From Streptomyces sp. NBC_00178 (lineage in GTDB: Bacteria; Actinomycetota; Actinomycetes; Streptomycetales; Streptomycetaceae): 64,000 nt of DNA. The stretch spans positions 5,857,501 through 5,921,500 of the forward strand of contig NZ_CP108143.1 of the NCBI RefSeq assembly GCF_036206005.1. Reading direction: 5' to 3'. The translations under genes and the position numbers were made by a program. Each line of letters opens with the position of its first letter. Position 1 is the stretch's first letter. Under the pieces are notes generated by a model, which worked only from the letters and a program-made list of their open reading frames with translations, was not told the origin of the DNA and searched no databases. Below are positions 42,319-52,753 of the stretch, piece by piece.

Positions 42319-44730
42319 TCAGCCCCGGCGCACCCGGCCCGCGATGCGTTTGCCGAGGCGGCCCAGGGAGCGGGGCGGACGGTTCCAGGTGCGGAAGGCT
42401 TCCAGCGTGCGGCTGCTGCCCCCGGCCTCCACCGCCTGCTCCGCCGCCGCCAGTGCCTCCGCCGGCAGCGCGCGGACCGCGGGGCGCAGTACCTCGTCGA
42501 GCAGGCCGGTACGGGTCCGGGTCCAGGTGGTGCCCGCGTGGGGATGCGCGTTCCACACGGTGAAGCAGTCGGCGACGTACGCGGGGTCGGCCGCCAGCAG
42601 GGCCCGGACCTCGTCGCCGCGGGCTGCCGTGCCGTAGGCCGCGATCAGGTCCTCGTCCCCGCTGTGCACGAAGGCGTACAGCTCGGCCTCGGGCCGGTCC
42701 GGGGCCAGCAGTCGTTCGGCCAGGGCTCCGTAGGCGTGCGCGAGGGCCGAGGGCTCCACGGGTTCGGCGCGGCTCCGCAGCGCCCTCGCGTGGTCGGCCC
42801 AGCCCGGTTTTGCCGATCCTGAGCGCATGTCGCGCGCGAAGTCCAGGAGCATGAGGCAGGCGCGCACCCGGGCGTCGAGCTGCTGGGGGAAGCCCCGCAG
42901 CAGATCGTGGGCCAGTTCGGCGGCGTCCACGTCGCCCGCCGGGGCCGCGAGGGCGGCGTCGACCATGCGGGTCCAGGTGCCGGCCGCCCGGTGGGCGTCC
43001 GACGTCGTCCCGTCGAGCAGTGCCCTCGCCTCGTCCGCCGTCGGGGTGTCCTCGCCCCAGACGAGGCCCACCGCGGTCCGCAGCACCAGCGGTTCGGCGA
43101 AGGGCGACATGCCCGCGGCGCGCAGCACCGTGTGCAGGAAGGCGGGCCGGCCGGCGCCCCTCGTGCGGGCGGCGGGTGCCTCGGCGCACATGCGCAGATG
43201 GGGCAGCGCCTGCGTCCCGGTGAACGGCAGCGTCACCCGGGACAGCAGGTCCTCCGTGGCCGCGGGGTGGTCGGGGGCCAGCCGGTCCAGCTCACCCAGC
43301 AGCGCCGTACGCACGTCGAACTGCTCGTCCAGGAGTTCCAGCAGCGCGGGACACGCCTCGGCCCCGCCGTCGTCCAGCAGGGCGCGGGCCATGCGGCGCA
43401 CGGCCCCGGGGAGCAGGTCCGCGGAGTCGAGGCCCAGCAGGCGTACCAGCCGCAGCACCTGCACGGTCCGCGCGACACCGCGGGGCGGGGCGGAGAGTTC
43501 GGCCAGGAGCTCGCCGCCCAGCTCGTCGACCAGAGCGCCGAGCGCGCGCTCCCCGTCGGGGCCGTCGAACACCGAACGCGAGGGAGGCTCCAGGGCCACG
43601 TCGTCGCCCCGTACCGCCTCGGTCACCAGGAGGGCGGCCAGCGGGGCGGTCACGGAGGCGGGGCAGCGGCCGTCCAGCGCCGTCAGCAGCCGGAGCGCCG
43701 CTGCGCACTCCGCCGCCGTCCGGTCGTCGGCGGGCGCGGTGAGCGCGTCGGTCAGCTGCCGGGTCCGCTTCTCGTCGAGGGCGTACGGCCGCTCGGCGGC
43801 CCAGTCGGCCGCCGCCGCACGCTCGTTGGAGCCCAGTGCGATGCCCGCGCCGAGCGCCGTCACCGCGAGCGGACCCGCGGCGAACGGCTCGCCCGGCAGC
43901 TCCGCCGCCTCGCGGAACAGCTCGGGGGCCCTGCTGCGCCAGATGCGGGCGGCGGTCCCGGCCCAGGCGTCGTCCACCACCGCGGCCGGCCGCGGTCCGG
44001 AAGCGGCGTGCACCCGGAAGCGGGGGTCGCTGACGTCGGGCGCGTCCTCCGGCAGGACGCCGACGACGTGGTGGGCGGTGCGCCCGGGACGGCGGGTGTA
44101 CGTGGTGAAGCTCAGCCGTTCGGCGTGCTCCCGGGGGAGTGCGGCGGTGGCGAGCGCGACCCATCGGGCCACGTCGGCGCTCTGCCGCTCCACGAGGACG
44201 ACCCGCGGCGCCGACAGGTCCTCGCTCGCGCGGCGCAGGTCGGCGAGGACGGCCGCGAGCCACGGGCTGCGGGACACCGCGAAGTCGCCGAGGCCCTCCC
44301 TGGACAGCCCGTGCGAGGGGCCGTGCGCGGTGGACAGCGCGGTCAGCGGGTCGGGCGGGGTGCGGTCCGGTGCCGCGGAGAGCCAGCCGGCCGCGCCCCA
44401 CGCGGCGACGGGGAGTGCCCGGCCCGGTATCGGCGTACCGGGCGTCAGGTGCACGGCGTGGGCATGGAAGCCGGCCGGACCCGTGGCGACCGCACGGCTG
44501 ATCAGATGGCTGCCGTCGGAGAGTGCGACGTAACCGAAGGCCACTGGAAGGGAACGGAGTTGGGCATCGGAGAGCCGGTCGGGGGTGCCTGCCGGAGCTT
44601 CGTAGGACAGAAGGGGAGCGGCTTCGGCGCGGACCGGCCCCGGTATCGCGGGGTCGGTGGCGGTGAACCGGCCACCGGTCTCCCCGTCGCCCGGCGCGAC
44701 GGAGGTGTAGTGCAACTGCGGGAGGCTCAT
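42319..44730 (-). CDS. GAP1-like (GTPase-associated protein 1) large protein
   Basis: 803 residues from the ATG at 44730 (MSLPQLHYTSVAPG), with GAGGG upstream. The N-terminal ~250 residues match the GAP1-N domain pattern: QLHYTSVAPG..G..FTATD, SHLISRAVATGPAGFHAHAV, GWLSAAPD and LSFTTYTRRPGRTAHHVVGV. The remainder is an Ala/Leu-rich helical repeat scaffold. GAP1 proteins were described in conflict (biological defence) gene clusters with GTPases and TerD-type partners, but no GTPase is in this window. It is flanked on both sides by MITE-like repeats, an intact one and a decayed one. The C-terminus is strongly basic. Confidence 0.75.
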   Translation of the reverse strand: MSLPQLHYTSVAPGDGETGGRFTATDPAIPGPVRAEAAPLLSYEAPAGTPDRLSDAQLRSLPVAFGYVALSDGSHLISRAVATGPAGFHAHAVHLTPGTPIPGRALPVAAWGAAGWLSAAPDRTPPDPLTALSTAHGPSHGLSREGLGDFAVSRSPWLAAVLADLRRASEDLSAPRVVLVERQSADVARWVALATAALPREHAERLSFTTYTRRPGRTAHHVVGVLPEDAPDVSDPRFRVHAASGPRPAAVVDDAWAGTAARIWRSRAPELFREAAELPGEPFAAGPLAVTALGAGIALGSNERAAAADWAAERPYALDEKRTRQLTDALTAPADDRTAAECAAALRLLTALDGRCPASVTAPLAALLVTEAVRGDDVALEPPSRSVFDGPDGERALGALVDELGGELLAELSAPPRGVARTVQVLRLVRLLGLDSADLLPGAVRRMARALLDDGGAEACPALLELLDEQFDVRTALLGELDRLAPDHPAATEDLLSRVTLPFTGTQALPHLRMCAEAPAARTRGAGRPAFLHTVLRAAGMSPFAEPLVLRTAVGLVWGEDTPTADEARALLDGTTSDAHRAAGTWTRMVDAALAAPAGDVDAAELAHDLLRGFPQQLDARVRACLMLLDFARDMRSGSAKPGWADHARALRSRAEPVEPSALAHAYGALAERLLAPDRPEAELYAFVHSGDEDLIAAYGTAARGDEVRALLAADPAYVADCFTVWNAHPHAGTTWTRTRTGLLDEVLRPAVRALPAEALAAAEQAVEAGGSSRTLEAFRTWNRPPRSLGRLGKRIAGRVRRG

Positions 44731-44915
44731 GCGTAGGCCCTCATCGTCCCTGCCACGTGCGTCCCCGTGCCACGCACCGGCCACCGCTCGCCGCCCTGTT
44801 GGGGCGGCCCGGCCCGGCGGAGCGACGACCCCGGCGGGGAGCCTTCCGTAGTCGTGCGGGCGACGCTATCAAGGCCTGACGCCCCGTTGGGCCGCGCGCG
44901 GCAGGACGGTGCCCG

Positions 44916-45072
44916 AAGGGCCGTCCCGCGTTCCCCGGCGGGCGCGTGACGACAGCCGGGGCACGTCGCCGCGTCGCCCGGACGCCCGCGCGCCCGACGG
45001 CATACGGACGCCCGCTCGCCTCGCGCCGCACCAGGTCCGACGCCGCGCGCTGCTCCATGGCGGATCATGCCG
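44916..45072. repeat. Decayed copy of the MITE-like element
   Basis: From AAGGGCCGTCCCGCGTTCCC onward it matches the element at 42104-42267 at most positions (CGGCGGGCGCGTGACGACAG, GTCGCCGCGTCG, later GACGCCGCGCGCTG), in the same orientation, but the right terminal repeat is lost. The surrounding 44731-45306 shows no convincing gene. Confidence 0.65.
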
Positions 45073-45306
45073 CGTGCTGCTCCGCGGCGGGGCATGCCGC
45101 CCGCCGTTCCACCGCCTGCGCCTCCCTGCCGAGGGAGTACGCCCTCCCGTCGACGGACGCCGGCGTACCGGGGCCGCGCCGGGACGGAGCGTGTGTCTCC
45201 GGGCGGGTACGAGGGCTCCGGCGGGCGTGCGGGGCGCCCCCGGCAGGGTGGTATATCTGCAGTTGAGAGCCCCCGGAGCGTCGTGAAGGCGGTCGAGAGA
45301 AGGACC

Positions 45307-45762
45307 ATGGACAAGCCCACGCACCTGATCGAGTTCGAGACCATGCTGCTCGGGCGGCACCTTCAGCCGAGCGCTCCCCGGTCACGGCGGGGCGGCGGAC
45401 ACCTCGACCGCAGCGCGTACACGCTGCTCAGCCGGATCCGCATGGAGGGCCCGATGTCCATCGGGCAGCTCAGCGAGGCCTTCGGGCTCGACGCGTCCAC
45501 CCTGAACCGGCAGACCGCCGCGATGCTGCGGGGCGGCCTCGTCGAGCGCATCCCGGACCCCGACGGTGGCATCGCCCGCAAGTTCCGCATCACCGATGAG
45601 GGTGAACGGAACCTGGAGGCCGAGCGGACCGAGAACATCCGCGGTCTCGATCGGGTGATGGCGGAGTGGACCCCGGACGAGGTCGCCGGCTTCGCCGCCT
45701 ACCTCAAGCGCCTCAACAGTGACATCGAGAACCTCGACGGACGGCCCTGGCCCCGTCCGTGA
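45307..45762 (+). CDS. MarR family transcriptional regulator
   Basis: 151 residues from the ATG with AGAAGGA upstream. The winged helix-turn-helix shows SAYTLLSRIRMEGPMSIGQLS, GLDASTLNRQTAAMLRGGLVER and DPDGGIARKFRITDEG. It is followed 299 bp later by tdh-kbl on the same strand; any link with them is only positional. The gap 45763-46061 shows no gene and holds a loose inverted repeat (AAGAAAT ... ATTTCTT, 45878-45923). Confidence 0.9.
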   Translation: MDKPTHLIEFETMLLGRHLQPSAPRSRRGGGHLDRSAYTLLSRIRMEGPMSIGQLSEAFGLDASTLNRQTAAMLRGGLVERIPDPDGGIARKFRITDEGERNLEAERTENIRGLDRVMAEWTPDEVAGFAAYLKRLNSDIENLDGRPWPRP

Positions 45763-46061
45763 AAAGAGGGCCCTACGGCGCCCGGCCTGGGGCGATCCGC
45801 TGCGACGGCGCCCTTCGCCCGGGCGGTCCGTGGGCGCCCTCCCGGCCGGGGCCTGAAGCTGATCTACGGCCGCGCTTAAGAAATCCTCGATGGACCTGAG
45901 GCGCCGGTTGCGGCACATTTCTTGGTGACGGCGGAGAGACCGGTGACAGGCGTGCCCCGTGCTGTCCCGTCCGCCGTATCCCCCGCCACCCCGGGCCCGA
46001 AGGCCGCAGCCGGCATGTCCGCGCCCGGGAACGCCACGCACCAGGACAGGGAGCCGCACCC

Positions 46062-47090
46062 GTGAAGGCACTCGTGAAGCACAAGGCCGAACCCGGACTC
46101 TGGCTGATGGACGTGCCGGAGCCCGAGACCGGGCCCGGAGACGTGCTGATCAAGGTCCTCCGCACCGGGATCTGCGGCACCGACCTGCACATCCGCGACT
46201 ACGACGGCTGGGCCCAGCAGGCCGTGCGCACCCCGCTGATCCTCGGGCACGAGTTCGTCGGCGAGGTCGCCGGGATCGGCGCGGACGTCGTCGACATCAA
46301 GGTCGGCGACCTGGTCAGCGGTGAGGGCCACCTGGTGTGCGGGAAGTGCCGCAACTGCCTCGCCGGCCGCCGCCACCTGTGCCGCTCCACCCTCGGGCTC
46401 GGCGTCGGCCGGGACGGAGCGTTCGCCGAGTACCTCGCGCTGCCCGCCTCGAACGTCTGGGTGCACCGGGACAAGGTCGACCTCGACATCGCCGCGATCT
46501 TCGACCCGTTCGGCAACGCCGTGCACACGGCGCTGTCCTTCCCCCTCGTCGGGGAGGACGTGCTGATCACCGGCGCCGGCCCGATCGGCATCATGGCCGC
46601 CGCCGTCGCCCGCCACGCCGGCGCCCGCAACGTCGTCATCACCGACGTCAGCGAGGCGCGGCTGGAGCTCGCCAGGAAGGTCGGGGTGGACCTCGCCCTC
46701 AACGTCGGCACCGAGACCATCGCCGACGGCCAGCGCCACCTCAGCCTGCGCGAGGGCTTCGACATCGGCCTGGAGATGTCCGGGCGCCCCGAGGCCATGC
46801 GGGACATGATCGCGAACATGACGCACGGCGGCCGGATCGCGATGCTCGGCCTGCCCGCGGCCGAGTTCCCCGTCGACTGGTCCCGCGTCGTGACCTCGAT
46901 GCTCACGATCAAGGGCATCTACGGCCGTGAGATGTACGAGACCTGGTACGCCATGTCCGTGCTCCTGGAGGGCGGGCTCGACCTCGCCCCGGTGATCACC
47001 GGACGCTACGGGTACCGCGACTTCGAAGCGGCGTTCGACGACGCCGCGAGCGGTCTCGGTGGCAAGGTACTGCTCGACTGGGCCTCCTGA
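46062..47090 (+). CDS. tdh: L-threonine 3-dehydrogenase
   Basis: 342 residues, the usual size. Catalytic zinc ligands lie in TGICGTDLHI and GHEFVGEV; the structural zinc is bound by CGKCRNCLAGRRHLC; the NAD fold is VLITGAGPIGIMAAAVA. It oxidises L-threonine to 2-amino-3-ketobutyrate, which Kbl, 44 bp downstream, splits with CoA to glycine and acetyl-CoA. GTG start with GGGAGCC upstream. The pair forms a classic threonine-to-glycine operon. Confidence 0.95.
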   Translation: MKALVKHKAEPGLWLMDVPEPETGPGDVLIKVLRTGICGTDLHIRDYDGWAQQAVRTPLILGHEFVGEVAGIGADVVDIKVGDLVSGEGHLVCGKCRNCLAGRRHLCRSTLGLGVGRDGAFAEYLALPASNVWVHRDKVDLDIAAIFDPFGNAVHTALSFPLVGEDVLITGAGPIGIMAAAVARHAGARNVVITDVSEARLELARKVGVDLALNVGTETIADGQRHLSLREGFDIGLEMSGRPEAMRDMIANMTHGGRIAMLGLPAAEFPVDWSRVVTSMLTIKGIYGREMYETWYAMSVLLEGGLDLAPVITGRYGYRDFEAAFDDAASGLGGKVLLDWAS

Positions 47091-47134
47091 AGCTCCTCGT
47101 ACGCACCCCCGTAATCACCTGGGAGACATCCTCA

Positions 47135-48328
<1,194 letters not shown>

Positions 48329-48357
48329 CAACTCCCGCGACCAGGGACAATGGGCGC

Positions 48358-49287
48358 ATGATCGATGCACGGCGGCTGCGCATCCTCCGTGCGGTGGCCG
48401 ACCACCGTACGGTGACCGCGGCAGCCGCCGCGCTCTACCTCACGCCCTCGGCGGTCTCCCAGCAGCTCGCCGCCCTGGAGCAGGAGACGGGCCACCGGCT
48501 CGTCGAGCGCGGTGCGCGCGGCGCCCGGCTGACGGCGGCGGGCGACATCCTGCTGACCCACGCCAACGCGGTGCTCGCGCAGCTGGAGCGCGCCGAGGCG
48601 GAGCTCGCCGACTACGGCGCAGGGGTGGCGGGCACCGTCACCGTCGCCGCGTTCGCGACCGGCATCGGTCTCGTCCTCGCCCCGGCGATCGCCGAGCTGT
48701 CGCGCACCGCACCCGGCATCCGGGTGCGGGTGCAGGACGCCGAGGGCGACGCCAGCGTGCCGATGGTGCTGGACCGGCAGGTCGATGTGGCGGTCGCCGT
48801 GGAATACCGCGGTGCCCCCGCCGAGGACGACCGGCGGCTCACCCGGGTGCCCCTGTACTCGGAGCCCTTCGACGCGGTGCTCCCGGCCGCCCACCCTCTC
48901 GCGGGCCGGGAGCACGTGGCGGTCGCGGACCTCGCCGAGGACGCCTGGATCGGCCCCTATCCCGGCAATCCCTGCCACGACGTGGTGGTCCTGGCCTGCG
49001 AACTCGCCGGATTCGCACCCCGGCTCGAACACTCCTCGGACGACTTCCACGCGGTGGTCGCGCTGGCCGGGGCGGGCGCCGGGGTGGCGCTGGTGCCCCG
49101 TTCGGCGCTGCGCGGCACCGAACCGGCCGAAGCGGTGGTCCGGCCGGTCGAGGGTGTCGTCCCGACCCGCAGGGTCTTCGCGGCGGTGCGCCAGGGGGCG
49201 GAAGGACATCCGCTGATCAAGCCGGTCCTCGACGCACTCATCGCGGCGGCCCGGCCGGGCGGCGCCTCCGGGGTCCGGGCCGCGTGA
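48358..49287 (+). CDS. LysR family transcriptional regulator
   Basis: 309 residues. The N-terminal winged helix is RRLRILRAVADHRTVTAAAA with YLTPSAVSQQLAALEQETGHRLVER; a substrate-binding-type domain follows. It lies 29 bp after kbl on the same strand, so it may be co-transcribed and could control threonine/glycine use, or be independent. Ligand unknown. Confidence 0.9.
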   Translation: MIDARRLRILRAVADHRTVTAAAAALYLTPSAVSQQLAALEQETGHRLVERGARGARLTAAGDILLTHANAVLAQLERAEAELADYGAGVAGTVTVAAFATGIGLVLAPAIAELSRTAPGIRVRVQDAEGDASVPMVLDRQVDVAVAVEYRGAPAEDDRRLTRVPLYSEPFDAVLPAAHPLAGREHVAVADLAEDAWIGPYPGNPCHDVVVLACELAGFAPRLEHSSDDFHAVVALAGAGAGVALVPRSALRGTEPAEAVVRPVEGVVPTRRVFAAVRQGAEGHPLIKPVLDALIAAARPGGASGVRAA

Positions 49288-49333
49288 GGGCCGCCGGCCC
49301 CCTCGTCCGCTCCGGCGCCGGGCCGAGCCCGGT

Positions 49334-49720
49334 TCACGCGGGCTGCAACAGGTCCCAGCGGTTGCCGTAGAGGTCCTCGAAGACCGCGACGGAGCCGTAC
49401 GTCTCGTGCCTGGGCTCCTCCAGGAAGCGGACTCCGGCCGCCACCATGCGGCTGTGGTCACCGGCGAAGTCCTCGGTGTGCAGGAAGAAGCCGACCCGGC
49501 CGCCGGTCTGCGCCCCGACGGCCGCCAGCTGCGCGTCGTCCCTGGCCCTGGCCAGCAGCAGCCCCGTGCCCGTCGTGCCACGCGGCCGTACGACCACCCA
49601 GCGGGTGCCGCCGCCCCGGTCCGTGTCCTCGACCAGCTCGAAACCGAGGGCGCCGGTGTAGAAGGACAGGGCTTCGTCGTAGTCGCGGACGACCAGCGTG
49701 ACCAGGGCGATGTGGGACAT
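49334..49720 (-). CDS. VOC family (glyoxalase-like) protein
   Basis: 128 residues with two beta-alpha-beta-beta-beta modules: HIALVTLVVRDYDEALSFYTG..GFELVEDTD near the start, VGFFLHTEDFAGDHSRMVAAGV and GSVAVFEDLYGNRWDLLQ at the end. Metal-ligand positions H4/E.. are in the usual places. The substrate is unknown. ATG with GAGGAATTCC upstream; the next gene diverges 78 bp away, and the gap holds a GTTA-TACG-TAAC inverted repeat at 49756-49767. Confidence 0.85.
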   Translation of the reverse strand: MSHIALVTLVVRDYDEALSFYTGALGFELVEDTDRGGGTRWVVVRPRGTTGTGLLLARARDDAQLAAVGAQTGGRVGFFLHTEDFAGDHSRMVAAGVRFLEEPRHETYGSVAVFEDLYGNRWDLLQPA

Positions 49721-49797
49721 GGAATTCCTCGTCCTCGGGATGGGGGAAGAAGGTAGTTATACGTAACACTAACGCGCCTCCGGCCCGCCGGTGGACA

Positions 49798-50433
49798 ATG
49801 CGCGCCATGGACACGAACGACCTCCCCGCCCTGGTGGCCCGGGCCCGCGGGCTCGCCGCCCCGGGCGGGCGCCGCATCCTCGGCATCGCGGGCCCGCCCG
49901 GAGCGGGCAAGTCCACACTGGCGGCCGGGATCGTCGACGCGCTGCCGGGCCGCGCCGTGCTCGTCCCGATGGACGGATTCCACCTGGCCGGGGCGGAACT
50001 CGACCGTCTGGGACTGGCCGGCCGCAAGGGCGCCCCCGACACCTTCGACGCCGCCGGCTACACGGCCCTCCTCACGCGCCTGAGGGATCCGGCCGAACCC
50101 GGGCCGGTCTACGCGCCCGCCTTCGACCGGGCGCTGGAGGAGCCGGTCGCCGGTTCCGTGCGCGTCTCCGCAGACGTTCCGCTCGTCGTGACCGAGGGGA
50201 ACTACCTGCTCCTGGACGAGGGCCCCTGGGCCGCCGTCCGCGGGCTGCTCGACGAGGTGTGGTTCCTCGACGCCGACCCGCGCGAGCGCGTGAGCGGCCT
50301 GGTCGAGCGGCACGTGCGGTTCGGCAAGTCCCGGGCGCACGCCGAGCGGTGGGTCACCGGATCCGACGAGCGCAACGCCCGGCTGGTCGAGCGGTACCGC
50401 GACCGTGCCGATCTCGTCGTCCGACGCCCCTGA
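49798..50433 (+). CDS. Nucleoside/sugar kinase-like P-loop protein
   Basis: 211 residues. Walker A is GIAGPPGAGKSTLAAGI; the rest matches the uridine-kinase / FrcK-like family (VPMDGFHLAGAELDRLGLAGRKGAPDTFD, core MDGFHL, then VTEGNYLLL, VWFLDADPRERVSGLVERHVRFG). Such enzymes phosphorylate nucleosides, fructose or related sugars. Start is the ATG at 49798; an ATG at 49807 is equally possible because no good ribosome site precedes either. Confidence 0.85.
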   Translation: MRAMDTNDLPALVARARGLAAPGGRRILGIAGPPGAGKSTLAAGIVDALPGRAVLVPMDGFHLAGAELDRLGLAGRKGAPDTFDAAGYTALLTRLRDPAEPGPVYAPAFDRALEEPVAGSVRVSADVPLVVTEGNYLLLDEGPWAAVRGLLDEVWFLDADPRERVSGLVERHVRFGKSRAHAERWVTGSDERNARLVERYRDRADLVVRRP

Positions 50434-50525
50434 ACCGCGTGCCGTGCCCGGTCCCGTCCACGCTCGCGCCGGCCGGGCCGGACGGGCAGGATGCTGTCTG
50501 CCGCGTCGCCCCGCCAGGAGGTCCC

Positions 50526-51656
50526 ATGTCCAGCCCCGACCAGCCCGCGCCCTTCACCGCCGAGGACTACCGCGCCCGGATGGCCCGTGCGGCATCCGCC
50601 GCCGACGCCGCCGGCCTGGCGGGCGTCCTGGTGGCCCCCGGCCCCGACATGGTCCACCTCACCGGCTACCGGCTGCCCGCCGAGACCGAACGCCTCACCC
50701 TGCTCGTACTGCGCGCGGGCCACGACCCCGTCCTCGTCGTCCCGGCACTGGAGGCGGCTGACGCGGAGCGCGCCCCGGGTGCGCCCGCCCTCACCGTGCG
50801 CGAGTGGACCGACGCCGCCGACCCGTACGCCCTGACGGCCGCGCTGCTGGACCGCAAGGGCCGGTTCGGGATCAGCGACAACGCCTGGGCGCTCCACCTC
50901 CTGGCGCTGGGCAAGGACCTCCCCGACGCCTCCTACACCTCGCTCACCGACGCCCTGCCGATGCTCCGCGCCGTCAAGGACGCGGCGGAGCTGGAACGCC
51001 TCGCCGCTGCCGGGGCGGCCGCCGACGCCACGTACGAGGAGATCCTGAGGGTCCGGTTCTCGGGGCGCCGGGAGAGCGACGTGGCCGCCGACCTCGCGGC
51101 CCTGCTCACGCGGTACGGCCACACGCAGGTCGACTTCACCGTGGTCGGCTCCGGGCCGAACGGCGCGAACCCCCACCACGAAGCCGGCGACCGGACCATC
51201 GAAGCGGGCGACATGGTCGTCCTGGACTTCGGCGGGCTGAAGCACGGCTACGGCTCCGACACCTCCCGTACGGTCCACGTCGGCGAACCCACCGCCGAGG
51301 AGCGACGCGTCCACGACGTCGTACGGGAGGCGCAGGAGGCGGGCTGCCGCGCCGTCAGGCCCGGTGCGGCCTGCCAGGAGATCGACCGGGCGGCCCGCGC
51401 TGTCATCAACGAGTCCGGCTACGGCGAGCGGTTCATCCACCGCACGGGCCACGGCATCGGCGTCACCACCCACGAACCGCCCTACATGATCGAGGGCGAG
51501 GAGCAGCCGCTCGTGCCCGGCATGTGCTTCTCCGTCGAGCCCGGCATCTACCTCCCGGGCCGGTTCGGCGTCCGCATCGAGGACATCGTCACCGTCACGC
51601 AGGACGGGGGCCGGCGGCTCAACACCACCTCGCGCGAGATGGCGATCGTGGAGTAG
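50526..51656 (+). CDS. M24 family Xaa-Pro aminopeptidase
   Basis: 376 residues from the ATG at 50526 with AGGAGG 4-9 bp upstream. A creatinase-like N-terminal domain (MVHLTGYRLPAETERLTLLVL) precedes the pita-bread peptidase fold with the five metal ligands: D in VLDFGGLKHG, D in GSDTSRTVH, H in HRTGHGIGV, E in SVEPGIYLPG and E in RIEDIVTV; HHEAGD is also typical. It removes an N-terminal residue before proline. Confidence 0.93.
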   Translation: MSSPDQPAPFTAEDYRARMARAASAADAAGLAGVLVAPGPDMVHLTGYRLPAETERLTLLVLRAGHDPVLVVPALEAADAERAPGAPALTVREWTDAADPYALTAALLDRKGRFGISDNAWALHLLALGKDLPDASYTSLTDALPMLRAVKDAAELERLAAAGAAADATYEEILRVRFSGRRESDVAADLAALLTRYGHTQVDFTVVGSGPNGANPHHEAGDRTIEAGDMVVLDFGGLKHGYGSDTSRTVHVGEPTAEERRVHDVVREAQEAGCRAVRPGAACQEIDRAARAVINESGYGERFIHRTGHGIGVTTHEPPYMIEGEEQPLVPGMCFSVEPGIYLPGRFGVRIEDIVTVTQDGGRRLNTTSREMAIVE

Positions 51657-51674
51657 CGGACCGGCCCGCCGGTC

Positions 51675-52691
51675 TCAGTCCCGGGGCTCGCGGTGACGGA
51701 AGCGGCGCAGCACGTCGTACGGGTAGGGCAGCGGGCGTTCGCTCGCCGCGTCCAGCCGCCCCGCCTGCTGCGCCGTCAGCTCCCATCCGGCGGCGCCGAG
51801 GCTGTCGGCCAGCTGCTCCGCCGTGCGCGCCCCGACGATCGGTGCCGTGACACCGGGGCGGCCGAGGAGCCAGCGCAGCGCCACCTGCGCCGGCGTCCGC
51901 CCGGCCTCCCCGGCGACGGCGACGACGGCGTCGACGACCCGCCAGGTCTCGTCGTTGTCCCGCTCCCGCCAGGCTTCACGGCCGAGCTCCTGCTGGAAGC
52001 GGGCCTCGCGGGTGCCGGGATCCACGGCCGTCATGCCGCGGCGGTACTTCCCGGTCAGCCAGCCGCCCTGGAGCGGACTCCAGGGGATGATGCCGACGCC
52101 TTCCGCGAGGCTCACGGGGACGAGTTCCCACTCGACCTCGCGCGCCAGCAGGTTGTAGAGCGGCTGGAGGCTGACGTAGGGCTCCCAGCCGTTGCGGTGC
52201 GCCAGGTCCTGGGCCCGCTGGAGCTGGGAGGCGGAGACGTTGCTCGCGCCGAGATAGCGCACCTTGCCGGCCTTCACCAGGGTGTCCAGCGTGGAGAGCG
52301 TCTCCTCCAGCGGTGTCGTCGCGTCCCAGACGTGCGTCTGGTAGAGGTCGATGTAGTCGGTCCCCAGCCGTCGCAGGCTCGCCTCCACGGCCCGCACGAT
52401 GTGCTTGCGGCTGAGGCCGCCCGCGTTGGGTGCCTCGCCCATCGTGCCGAACACCTTCGTCGCGACGACGAGCCCGTCGCGGTCGCGGTTCTTCAGCCAC
52501 CGGCCGACGATCTCCTCGGACACGCCCCGCTGGTACACGTCCGCCGTGTCGATGAACGTGCCGCCCGCCTCCGTGAAGGTGTCGAGGACGCGGTGCGCCT
52601 CGGTCTCGTCGGTGTCCTGGCCGAACGTCATGGTGCCGAGGCAGAGCTCGCTGACGCGAAGCCCCGAACGGCCCAGAAGACGCTGCTCCAT
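51675..52691 (-). CDS. Aldo/keto reductase
   Basis: 338 residues from the ATG at 52691 with AGGGGG upstream. The AKR barrel shows GLRVSELCLGTMTFG, GGTFIDTADVYQRGVSEEIVGRWL, the catalytic tetrad region (DTADVY, ATKVFG, DLYQTHVWD) and VTAPIVGARTAEQLADSL. NADPH-dependent reduction of an aldehyde or ketone is expected; the substrate is unknown. A MerR-type promoter (19-bp spacer filled by an inverted repeat) lies just upstream, so it is probably induced by a small molecule or oxidant. Confidence 0.92.
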   Translation of the reverse strand: MEQRLLGRSGLRVSELCLGTMTFGQDTDETEAHRVLDTFTEAGGTFIDTADVYQRGVSEEIVGRWLKNRDRDGLVVATKVFGTMGEAPNAGGLSRKHIVRAVEASLRRLGTDYIDLYQTHVWDATTPLEETLSTLDTLVKAGKVRYLGASNVSASQLQRAQDLAHRNGWEPYVSLQPLYNLLAREVEWELVPVSLAEGVGIIPWSPLQGGWLTGKYRRGMTAVDPGTREARFQQELGREAWRERDNDETWRVVDAVVAVAGEAGRTPAQVALRWLLGRPGVTAPIVGARTAEQLADSLGAAGWELTAQQAGRLDAASERPLPYPYDVLRRFRHREPRD

Positions 52692-52702
52692 GAATTCCCC
52701 CT

Positions 52703-52717
52703 CCTGCAGTCTGCAGG
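52703..52717. promoter_or_regulatory. Inverted repeat in the AKR leader
   Basis: CCTGCAG-T-CTGCAGG, a perfect 7-1-7 palindrome between the predicted promoter and the ribosome site of the aldo/keto reductase gene; possibly a second operator. Confidence 0.5.
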
Positions 52718-52722
52718 TCCCG

Positions 52723-52753
52723 ACCATATGAGTTGAAGTGCCCTTCAAGGCAA
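52723..52753 (-). promoter_or_regulatory. MerR-type promoter of the aldo/keto reductase gene
   Basis: On the minus strand: TTGCCT (52753-52748), a 19-bp spacer and TATGGT (52728-52723). The spacer holds TTGAAGTGCCCTTCAA (52733-52748, 6-4-6 inverted repeat). A too-long spacer with an inverted repeat is the mark of MerR family promoters. No MerR gene is nearby. Confidence 0.7.

Noticed and set aside
42020..43189. Minus-strand frame across the MITE-like repeat and into the GAP1-like gene
   Set aside because: It is a shadow frame; the real gene has a good start at 44730 and a domain match.
44731..45306. Several short open frames in the gap after the GAP1-like gene
   Set aside because: They overlap a decayed repeat on both strands and lack starts and conserved motifs.
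45763..46061. Glycine riboswitch upstream of tdh-kbl (a GCGGAGAGACC stretch)
   Set aside because: The other conserved parts (CCGAAGG-type block and the closing CTCTCAGG arm) are absent.
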